DNA of 52,119 bases from Streptomyces carpinensis (GTDB taxonomy: Bacteria; Actinomycetota; Actinomycetes; Streptomycetales; Streptomycetaceae), in the NCBI RefSeq assembly GCF_002154505.1, contig NZ_MUBM01000215.1:1-52119 (forward strand), in the 5' to 3' direction. The first letter of the stretch is position 1; every line of letters starts with the position of its first letter. The position numbers and the translations under genes were made by a program. Below are positions 43,335 through 51,078 of the stretch, one piece after another. Under the pieces are notes generated by a model, which did not search any database, was not told the DNA's origin, and saw only the letters and a program-made list of their open reading frames with translations.

Positions 43335-44936
43335 ATGTCCAGGACGACCACGGCCGCCGACCGGCTGTGCCGTCGGACAGCCGGGGCCGGTGCCAACCGC
43401 TGGGTCGTCCTGGTCGTGCTCTGTGTCAGCCTGCTGCTGGTCGCGGTGGACGCGACCGTCCTGCACGTGGCGGTGCCCGCCGTCACCGAGGATCTCCGGC
43501 CCGGCGCCATCGAACTGCTCTGGATCGTCGACACCTACCCACTCGTCTGCGCCTCGCTGCTGATCCTGTTCGGCACGCTGGGCGACCGGGTGGGCCGCAG
43601 ACGGATCCTGCTGCTGGGCTACGGCCTCTTCGGCGTCGCCTCCGCCGTTGCGGCCTTCTCGCCCAACCCTCAGATGCTGATCTTCGCGCGGGCGCTGCTC
43701 GGCGTCGGCGGCGCCATGATCATGCCGGCCACGCTGTCGATCCTGCGGCAGGTCTTCCCCGACCGGCGTGAGCGCGCGCTGGCGATCGGCGTCTGGAGCG
43801 CGGTGGCGGCGGTGGGCGCGGCGGTCGGGCCGCTGCTCGGCGGCTTCCTGCTGGAGCACTTCTGGTGGGGTTCGGTCTTTCTCGTCAACATCCCGCTGAT
43901 GCTGGTCAGCCTGCCGGTGGGCCGACTGCTGCTGCCCGAGTCGACGGGCGAGCGGGACGGCCCCTGGGACGTGGTCGGCGCGCTCATGGCGGCGGTCGGG
44001 CTGTTCGGGGTGGTCCTGGGGGTGAAGCGGCTCGGCGGCGGTGGGCCGGTGCTGAGCGTGCTCACGATGGCTCCGCTCGCGGTGGGCGCGGTGCTGCTGG
44101 TGGTGTTCGCACGGCGGCAGCGGCGCCGGACGCATCCGCTGGTGGACCTGAGGATGTTCGCGCGGCCCGCGTTCAGTACGGCGGTGGGCTGCATCGTGCT
44201 GGCGATGCTGGCGCTGGTCGGTCTGGAGCTGATCGCGGCGCAGTATCTGCAACTGGTGCTCGGGCTGTCCCCGCTGCAGACGGGGCTGCGGCTGCTGCCG
44301 CTGACGTTCGCCGCGATGGCGGCCGGGCTGCTGGGGGCACGGATCCTGCGGCGGTTCGGGCCGCGGTGGATGGTGTGCGCCGGGTTCTGCCTGACGGCCG
44401 CCGCGGTGGTGGTGCTGACCGCGATGGGCGGCAGGGACGACGCGGGGCTGCTGCTGTTCGGCTTCGTGCTGCTGGGCTTCGGCCTGGAGACGACTCTCTT
44501 CGGGGCGTACGAGTCGATGCTGAGCGAGGCGCCGGCCGCGCGGGCGGGCGGGGCGGCGGCGATCGGCGAGACGTCCTACCAGCTGGGCGCGGGCATGGGC
44601 ATCGCCCTGCTGGGCACGGTGATGAACGCGGCGTACGCGCCCGGACTCGCGCGGGTGCCGGGGGTGCCGGCGGATGCGTCGGGAGCGGCCTCGCACTCGC
44701 TGGGGGAGGCCTACGAGGTCGCCGAGCGCCTCGGCGGGCCGGCGGGGGACGCGCTGCGGCGGGCGGCCCGGGACTCCTTCGTGCACGGGCTGCATGTGAC
44801 GTTGCTGGTGAGTGCGGCGCTGTTGCTGCTGGGTGCGGTGGCAGCGCTGCGCCTGCCGCGGGTGATGCTGTGCGACGAGCCGGCCGTGGAGCTGCCCGCG
44901 CAGCGGGAGGTCGAGAGGCCCCGGGTGTCGGTGTGA
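43335..44936 (+). CDS. MFS drug exporter, DHA2 (14-TMS) type
   Basis: 533 residues, start ATG 43335 with GGGAGG 8 bases upstream. About 14 hydrophobic segments. MFS motifs: LLLVAVDATVLHVAVPAV (TM1), FGTLGDRVGRRRILLLGY (motif A), ARALLGVGGAMIMPATLSIL and WSAVAAVGAAVGPLLGGFLL (motif C, antiporter). This is the EmrB/QacA/SmvA-like proton antiporter class, exporting drugs or cationic compounds; the substrate is unknown. No TetR or MarR gene is adjacent, so regulation must be from elsewhere or through the dyad at 43201-43222. Confidence 0.92.
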   Translation: MSRTTTAADRLCRRTAGAGANRWVVLVVLCVSLLLVAVDATVLHVAVPAVTEDLRPGAIELLWIVDTYPLVCASLLILFGTLGDRVGRRRILLLGYGLFGVASAVAAFSPNPQMLIFARALLGVGGAMIMPATLSILRQVFPDRRERALAIGVWSAVAAVGAAVGPLLGGFLLEHFWWGSVFLVNIPLMLVSLPVGRLLLPESTGERDGPWDVVGALMAAVGLFGVVLGVKRLGGGGPVLSVLTMAPLAVGAVLLVVFARRQRRRTHPLVDLRMFARPAFSTAVGCIVLAMLALVGLELIAAQYLQLVLGLSPLQTGLRLLPLTFAAMAAGLLGARILRRFGPRWMVCAGFCLTAAAVVVLTAMGGRDDAGLLLFGFVLLGFGLETTLFGAYESMLSEAPAARAGGAAAIGETSYQLGAGMGIALLGTVMNAAYAPGLARVPGVPADASGAASHSLGEAYEVAERLGGPAGDALRRAARDSFVHGLHVTLLVSAALLLLGAVAALRLPRVMLCDEPAVELPAQREVERPRVSV

Positions 44937-44991
44937 TCGCCGGCGGGGTGGACGTGACGGGCACCGCGTCGTAACGTCGGGCCAGAGCTAT

Positions 44992-45010
44992 TTAACTAGC
45001 GGTGCTAATT
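44992..45010. promoter_or_regulatory. AT-rich dyad upstream of acyl-CoA dehydrogenase
   Basis: TTAACTAGC-GGT-GCTAATTTT-like imperfect dyad with the perfect core TAGC-GGT-GCTA, in otherwise GC-rich DNA, 30-48 bases before the ATG. It could be a TetR-type operator or core promoter. Confidence 0.4.
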
Positions 45011-45039
45011 TTCAGTCGCCGTTCCGGAGGGTGCCCGCA

Positions 45040-46236
45040 ATGTCCCCGTCCTCGAAGTCGTCGTTGCCTCCGTTCGACCCCACCGACCCGCTCGGGATCG
45101 ACGATCTGCTGGACCCGGAGGACCTCGCCGTCCGCGACACCGTGCGGAACTGGGCGGCCGACCGCGTGCTGCCCCACGTCGCCGAGTGGTACGAGAACGG
45201 CGAGCTGCCGGTCATCCGGGAGCTGGCCCGCGAGCTCGGGAGCATCGGCGCGCTCGGGATGTCGCTGAGCGGGTACGGATGCGCCGGGGCCACCGCCGTG
45301 CAGTACGGGCTGGCCTGCCTGGAGCTGGAGGCCGCCGACTCCGGGATCCGCTCCCTGGTCTCCGTGCAGGGCTCCCTCGCCATGTACGCCATCCACCGCT
45401 TCGGCTCCGAGGAGCAGAAGCAGCAGTGGCTGCCGCGCATGGCCGCCGGCGAGGTGATCGGCTGCTTCGGACTCACCGAGCCCGACCACGGCTCCGACCC
45501 CGCCTCCATGCGCACCCACGCCAAGCGCGACGGAGACGACTGGGTCCTCAACGGGCGCAAGATGTGGATCACCAACGGCTCCGTGGCCGGGGTCGCCGTC
45601 GTCTGGGCGCAGACCGAGGACGGCATCCGCGGCTTCCTCGTGCCGGCCGGCACCCCCGGCTTCTCCGCCCCCGAGATCAAGCACAAGTGGTCCCTGCGGG
45701 CCAGCGTCACCAGCGAACTCGTGCTCGACGACGTACGGCTGCCCGCCGACGCCGTACTGCCCGAGGTCACCGGGCTGCGCGGCCCGCTCAGCTGTCTGTC
45801 CCACGCCCGCTACGGCATCGTCTGGGGCGCCATGGGCGCGGCCCGCTCCTGCTTCGAGGCCGCCGTCGACTACGCGAAGTCGCGCGAGCAGTTCGGCAGG
45901 CCCATCGGCGGCTTCCAGCTGACCCAGGCCAAGCTCGCCGACATGGCGGTCGAACTGCACAAGGGGATTCTGCTCGCCCACCACCTGGGGCGGCGCATGG
46001 ACGCCGGCCGCCTGCGCCCCGAGCAGGTCAGCTTCGGCAAGCTCAACAACGTGCGGGAGGCGATCGAGATCTGCCGTACGGCGCGGACGATCCTCGGCGC
46101 CAACGGGATCTCTCTGGAGTACCCCGTGATGCGGCACGCGACCAACCTGGAGTCGGTGCTCACCTACGAGGGCACGGTCGAGATGCACCAGCTCGTGCTG
46201 GGCAAGGCGCTCACCGGTCTCGACGCCTTCCGGTGA
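45040..46236 (+). CDS. Acyl-CoA dehydrogenase, glutaryl-CoA dehydrogenase-like
   Basis: 398 residues from ATG 45040 (GGAGG nine bases upstream; the GTG at 45031 abuts that site and is unlikely). Flavoprotein signatures: SGIRSLVSVQGSLAM with the Arg seen in glutaryl-CoA dehydrogenases, CFGLTEPDHGSDPASM, MWITNGSVAGVAVVWA, REQFGRPIGGFQLTQAKLAD and the catalytic Glu in LTYEGTVEMHQLVLGKAL. GcdH decarboxylates glutaryl-CoA to crotonyl-CoA in lysine/tryptophan breakdown. The assignment rests on the GcdH-like motifs and is likely but not certain. Confidence 0.88.
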   Translation: MSPSSKSSLPPFDPTDPLGIDDLLDPEDLAVRDTVRNWAADRVLPHVAEWYENGELPVIRELARELGSIGALGMSLSGYGCAGATAVQYGLACLELEAADSGIRSLVSVQGSLAMYAIHRFGSEEQKQQWLPRMAAGEVIGCFGLTEPDHGSDPASMRTHAKRDGDDWVLNGRKMWITNGSVAGVAVVWAQTEDGIRGFLVPAGTPGFSAPEIKHKWSLRASVTSELVLDDVRLPADAVLPEVTGLRGPLSCLSHARYGIVWGAMGAARSCFEAAVDYAKSREQFGRPIGGFQLTQAKLADMAVELHKGILLAHHLGRRMDAGRLRPEQVSFGKLNNVREAIEICRTARTILGANGISLEYPVMRHATNLESVLTYEGTVEMHQLVLGKALTGLDAFR

Positions 46237-46247
46237 GCCCCGGGTGG

Positions 46248-46272
46248 GGCAGGGCCGGCGTGCGGCCCTGCC
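46248..46272. terminator. Compact bidirectional terminator
   Basis: A perfect 10-bp stem (46248-46257 with 46263-46272) fills the 36-bp gap between the convergent acyl-CoA dehydrogenase and SepF-like stop codons. Confidence 0.8.
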
Positions 46273-46710
46273 TCAGCTCTGGTTGAAGAATCCGTCCGAG
46301 CGGTGCGCGCCCGGGTCCCCGCTGACGATCTCGGTGTCGGCGGGCGAGAGCAGGAACACCCGGGTGGACACCCGGTCGATGGAGCCGCGCAGGCCGAAGA
46401 CGAGCCCGGCCGCGAAGTCGACCACGCGCTTGGCGTCGCCCGGCTCCATCGCCGTCAGGTTCATGATGACGGGCACGCCCTCGCGGAACAGCTCGCCGAT
46501 GGCGCGGGCGTCCCGGAAGCTGTCCGGCGTCACCGTGCCGATCCGGCGGCCCTTCTCCTCGGCCGTGTCCGTGGCCACCTTCACCCGGGGGTCGGTGACC
46601 CAGGCGTCCCCGGACTCGGTGCCCTCGGAGTAGTCGTCGTCGTAGTAACGCTCGTCTTCGTTGTCGTCGACGAGGCCGAGCCACGCACTCGCCTTGCGTA
46701 CCGATCCCAT
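46273..46710 (-). CDS. sflA: SepF-like cell division protein (SflA type)
   Basis: 145 residues. The SepF domain covers residues about 50-130: VKVATDTAEEKGRRIGTVTP, FRDARAIGELFREGVPVIMN, LTAMEPGDAKRVVDFAAGLV, FGLRGSIDRVSTRVFLLSP. The N-terminus is acidic and Tyr-rich (DDNEDERYYDDDYSEG) without the long linker of canonical SepF. Streptomyces carry the ftsZ-linked SepF plus two SepF-like paralogues (SflA, SflB) that affect FtsZ and DivIVA placement. This copy is far from the dcw cluster and beside a DUF5685 gene, which fits SflA (SCO1749 in S. coelicolor, from memory). ATG 46710 has GAGGAGG upstream. Confidence 0.85.
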   Translation of the reverse strand: MGSVRKASAWLGLVDDNEDERYYDDDYSEGTESGDAWVTDPRVKVATDTAEEKGRRIGTVTPDSFRDARAIGELFREGVPVIMNLTAMEPGDAKRVVDFAAGLVFGLRGSIDRVSTRVFLLSPADTEIVSGDPGAHRSDGFFNQS

Positions 46711-46999
46711 GGACGCCTCCTCTCACAGCGGTCTTTCATGCATTCCGCATCCCTATGGTCATCCATGATGCGGACGGCGCGCCAAGTGGATAGACGCCGC
46801 GCGGGGGGTTTGTGACGGTACTGGTGCAGAGCGAATCCGTCGAGTGCCTTGTGCCCCAAGGGTGATGACACATGCGGCTGCTGACTGAGAGTGAAATATG
46901 ATTGTCCACGGCACACGGGTGAGGGACAGTGCGTACGGGTGAACGAACCGGTCGCTACGATGCGGCAGCTCAACGTCGTACACACAACGGGGGATCGTC

Positions 47000-48223
47000 G
47001 TGTTCGGAATCGTCAGGCCCTGCCGTCACCGGCTCGGTGACCCTCTCGCGACCCAGTGGATGGCCCACTTGTGCGGCCTGTGCCTGGCGCTGCGCGGCGA
47101 TCACGGTCAGCTCGCCCGGGTGGTCACGAACTACGACGGCCTTCTCATATCCGTCCTGACGGAGGCTCAGGCCGCGAAGGACGGCAAAGGCGGGGCGTGG
47201 CGGCGTACGGCCGGCCCCTGTCCGCTCCGCGGAATGCGCACCGCGTCCGTGGCACAGGGTGAGGGCGCCCGGCTCGCGGCGGCCGTCTCCCTGGTGCTCG
47301 CCTCCGCCAAGGTGCGCGACCACGTCGCCGACGGCGACGGGCTGCTGGCCCGCCGGCCGGTGGCGCTCGCCGCACGCCGGGTCGCCGACAGCTGGGGGCG
47401 CGCCGGCGCGCGCACCGGAGCCGACGTCGGGTTCGACACCGCCGTCCTGGTCGACGCGGTGGACCGGCAGACCGGCATCGAGGCGCTGGCCGGACCCGGC
47501 ACTCCGATCCTCACCGTCACCGAGCCGACCGAGACCGCGACCGCCGCCGCCTTCGCGCACACCGCGGTCCTCGCCGGCCGGCCGGGCAACGCCGAACCGC
47601 TCGCGGAGGCCGGGCGCCTGTTCGGACGGCTCGCCCATCTCCTGGACGCCGTGGAGGACCGCGCGACCGACGCAGCCCGCGGGGCCTGGAACCCGCTCAC
47701 CGCGACCGGCACCTCGCTCACCGAGGCCCGCCGGCTCGCCGACGACGCGGTGCACGGCATCCGGCTCGCCCTGCGCGAAGTGGAGTTCGAGGACGGCCGG
47801 CTCGCCCACCTGCTGCTCGTCCACGAGCTCTCGCGCTCCGTGGACCGCGCCTTCGGCACCGAGTCGTGCGGGCACGCGCCCGCGGGGGCCTTCGGACCGC
47901 CGCAGGACCCGTACGCACCCCACGATCCGCGGACCCCGTACGACCCCGACAACCCCCACACCGGGGGCGGCAACCCCTTCGGCGGAGAGCCCCCGCGACC
48001 CGGCAAGCGCGGCTTCCTCGCCGGGTGCGCGGCCGCCCTCGCACTGTGCTGCACCTGCAAGGTGTGCTGCGCCGACGAGTTCGAGGGACCCTGGTCGCGG
48101 CAGCGGCGCGAGGGCTGGTGCAGCAACTGCGACTGCGGTGATTGCAGCGATTGCTGTGATTGCTGCGACTGCTGCGGCAATTGCTGCAGCTGCGACGGTT
48201 GTGACTGCGGCTGCGACTGCTAG
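47000..48223 (+). CDS. DUF5685-type protein with cysteine-rich C-terminal tail
   Basis: 407 residues, GTG 47000 with GGGGGA about 5 bases upstream. Residues 1-290 are alpha-helical and begin FGIVRPCRHRLGDPLATQWM, then AHLCGLCLALRGDHGQLARV, VTNYDGLLISVL and PCPLRGMRTASV; this is the DUF5685 family, of unknown function, where conserved Cys/His and NYD motifs are reminiscent of a binding or catalytic pocket. Residues 290-336 are Pro/Asp/Gly-rich. A short hydrophobic segment with CCTCKVCC follows. Residues 374-407 contain 17 Cys in 34 positions, mostly separated by Asp (DCCDCCDCC). This tail resembles a metallothionein-like metal sink; that is inference. Confidence 0.85.
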   Translation: MFGIVRPCRHRLGDPLATQWMAHLCGLCLALRGDHGQLARVVTNYDGLLISVLTEAQAAKDGKGGAWRRTAGPCPLRGMRTASVAQGEGARLAAAVSLVLASAKVRDHVADGDGLLARRPVALAARRVADSWGRAGARTGADVGFDTAVLVDAVDRQTGIEALAGPGTPILTVTEPTETATAAAFAHTAVLAGRPGNAEPLAEAGRLFGRLAHLLDAVEDRATDAARGAWNPLTATGTSLTEARRLADDAVHGIRLALREVEFEDGRLAHLLLVHELSRSVDRAFGTESCGHAPAGAFGPPQDPYAPHDPRTPYDPDNPHTGGGNPFGGEPPRPGKRGFLAGCAAALALCCTCKVCCADEFEGPWSRQRREGWCSNCDCGDCSDCCDCCDCCGNCCSCDGCDCGCDC

Positions 48224-48299
48224 GTCCTCCGGTTCCCCTGTTCTTCAGCTCCGGTGGCGAGATTCGTGACTCCTTGAGCGCCGACCCCGTCGCGCCCCA

Positions 48300-48787
48300 C
48301 CTGCGGAGGATCCTCTCGAACGCAGGCCGTTGACGGTCGACATCACCACGTCGCCGGGGCCCTGCCGGGTACGTTCCCGGCGTCGGCGCGGGGAAGTCCA
48401 CCGTGCCGGATCCGCCGCAGGGCCATCCGGTCGTCGTCCGGGCGGGGGATTCGCGGGAGAACCGGAGCTCACCGCGTCGACGGCCGATGTCATCGTCACG
48501 CGCCACGGCACCCCTGCGGCGTGCCGGGAGAAGGCCGCCGCGCAGGCCGGAGCGCCCGGAGAACGGCCGTGCGACCCGACGGGCCGTCATCGCGGCCGTG
48601 GGCTCCCCCTGTTCGAGCGACGTCGAGGACTCGGAGGGACGTCCCCGCCGAACTCCAGGCGTTCGTAAGCCAGGACGTGCCGCTGCTTCGGTACAGGGGT
48701 GCGCTCGCCAAGGAATACAAGGGCTTCGCGCCGCGCTCACACCTCGGTTTGGCCGCCCGGCTGCGCATGGAAGGGTTGATCACATGA
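48300..48787 (+). pseudogene. Possible decayed gene upstream of DUF1684 gene
   Basis: No intact frame spans 48224-48783, but coding-like fragments appear in different frames. A P-loop-like GVGAGKST lies at 48379-48402; STADVIVTRHGTPAACREKA at about 48476-48535; DVPLLRYRGALAKEYKGFAP and LGLAARLRMEGLIT close the region. The last frame stops at 48787, overlapping the next ATG as ATGA, as a real operon partner would. This suggests an eroded gene with several frameshifts. The parent family is not recognised, and chance cannot be excluded in high-GC DNA. Confidence 0.35.
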
Positions 48788-49566
48788 CGGACGCATCCGA
48801 CCAGTGGAAGCAGTGGCACGAGCGCCGCACCGAGACGGTGTCGGCGCCCTACGGCCCGCTCGCGCTGACCGGTACGTACTGGCTCGAGGACCATCCGGGC
48901 GGCCGAATTCCGGCCATCCCCGGGATCTGGACGGCCGACGGCGACGCAGTCGTGCTCACCGCTGCCGGGACGGACGGGCTGACCGTCGACGGCCGGCCCC
49001 TGGCCGGTGAGGTACGGCTCGGTGCCGATACCGGACCGGTGGAGGGCGCCCGCGTCGCGCTGGGCGAACGGCGGCTGGTCGTGCTGGTCCGCGAAGGCAT
49101 ATGGGGCATACGCGACTACGACCCCGCCTCCGCCGCGCGCCGGGCGTTCCGCGGCATCGTGGCCACCGCCCACGACCCGCGCTGGTCGGTCCCGGGGCGC
49201 TTCACCCCGTACGAGAAGAGCCGCACCGTGCGTGTGCCGAACGCGGACGGACGCGAGCGCGGCCTCGGGCTCGCCGGGGAACTGGCGTTCACGCTGGACG
49301 GGCGGGAACTGACACTCCAGGTCGCGCAGGATCGGGACGGCGGGCTGTGGGCGGTGTTCGCCGACGCCACCAGCGGGAACGGCAGTTTCCGCTTCCGGTT
49401 CCTGTACCCCGGGGCGCCGGACGCCGAGGGGCGCACCACGGTCGACTTCAACCGGGCCGTCCTGCCGCCGTGCGCGTTCGCCGACCACTTCGTCTGCCCC
49501 TTCCCGCCGCCCGGGAACACCCTGGATCTGGCGATCGCCGCGGGGGAGCGCCTTCTGCGGGACTGA
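48784..49566 (+). CDS. DUF1684 family protein
   Basis: 260 residues, start ATG 48784 with GGAAGG about 8 bases upstream. Family-typical landmarks are WKQWHERRTETVSAPYGPLA, LTGTYWLED, the middle GIWGIRDYDPASAARRAF, RFTPYEKSRTVRVPNADG, and the C-terminal TVDFNRAVLPPCAFADHFVC then PFPPPGNTL. DUF1684 (COG3358) has no established biochemical role. It has no signal peptide. Its start overlaps the end of the decayed frame upstream. Confidence 0.88.
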   Translation: MTDASDQWKQWHERRTETVSAPYGPLALTGTYWLEDHPGGRIPAIPGIWTADGDAVVLTAAGTDGLTVDGRPLAGEVRLGADTGPVEGARVALGERRLVVLVREGIWGIRDYDPASAARRAFRGIVATAHDPRWSVPGRFTPYEKSRTVRVPNADGRERGLGLAGELAFTLDGRELTLQVAQDRDGGLWAVFADATSGNGSFRFRFLYPGAPDAEGRTTVDFNRAVLPPCAFADHFVCPFPPPGNTLDLAIAAGERLLRD

Positions 49567-49789
49567 CCAGCCGTCAATCCATCCTCATCGCACACAGTTC
49601 ACTTGAATCGCCCACAGCCGCACGGCCGAAAGGCACCCTTGCGCCGACCGGCCGTTCGGCCGAATACTCCCCCTCAGCGCTTGTCAGGGGCACAACGTGT
49701 CCGGAATCCGGATGTCCGTGCCTGTGACTGCGCCTCACCGGGCCCCGACCCCACGCGGGCCCCCGACTTCCTTTGTGGAGGAACGAAAA

Positions 49790-50695
49790 GTGAGGATCAA
49801 GCGCACTGCCCCCCGCAGCGGCATCGCGAGACGGACCCGGCTGATCGCCATCGCTTCCGGGCTCGTGGCCGCCGCCGCGTTCGCGGTCCCCAACGCGAAC
49901 GCTTCCGACACCGGCACCTTCAGCACCGCCCAGCTCACCAAGGCGAGCGACTCGGTGCTCAAGGCCGACGTCCCGGGCACCGCCTGGGCGGTCGACAGCA
50001 AGAACAACCGGGTGGTCGTCACTGCCGACAGCAGGGTCTCCCAGGCTCAGATCGACAAGATCAAACAGCAGGCGGGCGCCGAGTCCGGAGCCCTGACCAT
50101 CAAGCGCACGCCGGGCAGGTTCAACAAGCTGATCTCCGGCGGCGACGCCATCTATGCGAGTAGCTGGCGCTGCTCACTGGGCTTCAACGTCCAGGACTCC
50201 AGCGGCAACTACTACTTCCTGACCGCCGGTCACTGCACCGACGGCGCGGGCACCTGGTGGTCGAACTCCTCGCACTCGACCACGCTCGGCACCACCGCCG
50301 GCTCCTCCTTCCCGGGCAACGACTACGGCATCGTGCGCTACACCAACAGCTCGGTGAGCAAGCCGGGCGGGGTGGGCAGCGTGGACATCACGAGCGCCGC
50401 CACGCCGTCCGTCGGTACCACCGTCTACCGCCGTGGCTCCACCACCGGCATCCACAGCGGCCGCGTCACCGCACTCAACGCGACGGTCAACTACGGCGGC
50501 GGCGACGTCGTCTACGGTCTCATCCAGACCACCGTCTGCGCCGAACCCGGCGACTCCGGCGGGCCCCTGTACTCCAACAGCGGCGTCGCCTACGGTCTGA
50601 CCTCCGGCGGCAGCGGCAACTGCACCTCCGGCGGCACGACCTTCTTCCAGCCGGTCACCGAGGCACTGAGCGCCTACGGGGTCCACGTCTACTGA
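49790..50695 (+). CDS. Streptogrisin B-like secreted serine protease
   Basis: 301 residues. GTG 49790 has GGAGG eight bases upstream. A signal peptide (RRTRLIAIASGLVAAAAFAV, cleavage near NANA-SD) leads to a propeptide of about 75 residues with an alpha-lytic-type prodomain (VLKADVPGTAWAVDSKNNRV). The mature enzyme begins at ISGGDAIYASSWRCSLGFNV. Chymotrypsin-fold (S1E) triad: His in FLTAGHCTDG, Asp in GNDYGIVRYT, Ser in CAEPGDSGGPLYS. The length and mature N-terminus match Streptomyces griseus protease B. It is exported, self-processed and presumably digests external protein. Confidence 0.94.
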   Translation: MRIKRTAPRSGIARRTRLIAIASGLVAAAAFAVPNANASDTGTFSTAQLTKASDSVLKADVPGTAWAVDSKNNRVVVTADSRVSQAQIDKIKQQAGAESGALTIKRTPGRFNKLISGGDAIYASSWRCSLGFNVQDSSGNYYFLTAGHCTDGAGTWWSNSSHSTTLGTTAGSSFPGNDYGIVRYTNSSVSKPGGVGSVDITSAATPSVGTTVYRRGSTTGIHSGRVTALNATVNYGGGDVVYGLIQTTVCAEPGDSGGPLYSNSGVAYGLTSGGSGNCTSGGTTFFQPVTEALSAYGVHVY

Positions 50696-50707
50696 CGTCC
50701 CCGACCG

Positions 50708-50729
50708 CCGGGCCGTCGGCACGGCCCGG
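50708..50729 (+). terminator. First hairpin after streptogrisin B-like gene
   Basis: A perfect 9-bp stem (50708-50716 with 50721-50729) and 4-base loop, 12 bases after the stop. Confidence 0.6.
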
Positions 50730-50755
50730 ACGGTAGTGCAGCCGGCAGCAGGTGG

Positions 50756-50786
50756 AGCCCCCGTACGCAACACGCGTGCGGGGGCT
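50756..50786 (+). terminator. Second, stronger terminator hairpin
   Basis: A 13-bp stem (50756-50768 with 50774-50786) with one G-U/mismatch position and a 5-base loop, followed by TTCCC. Confidence 0.75.
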
Positions 50787-51078
50787 TCCCGTTGTGCGGG
50801 CACGACGACCGGTTTGCGCAGGGGCGAAATCAAGACAGGACTAGACCTCACGGAGCGCAGAGCGGTTACTCGCCCGTAGTGTTTGCAGTGCGAACGTCGA
50901 CGGTGTGACCTCGGGCGGACAAGGCACAGGGGGCGTACGCCGGTTGACGTATGCGCGTCCAGAACTCGACCTTGTGCACCCCCTGTGGGCCTCGGAATAG
51001 TGGGCGCCGTTCAACCGCCTTCCGGCCCGTGAGGTCCCCACAACCTCCCCGGCCGATCCCCCCACAGGAGGACGTCAG

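Larger units (their letters stand above)
50696..51078. other. Intergenic region between the two proteases
   Basis: 383 bp without a gene. After the terminators it holds GTTTGCAGTGCGAAC (50881-50895, a near-palindrome), inverted CACAGGGGG (50925-50933) and CCCCCTGTG (50979-50987) arms, and TTGACG at 50944-50949 that could be a -35. AGGAGG at 51066-51071 is the ribosome binding site for the second protease. Confidence 0.5.
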
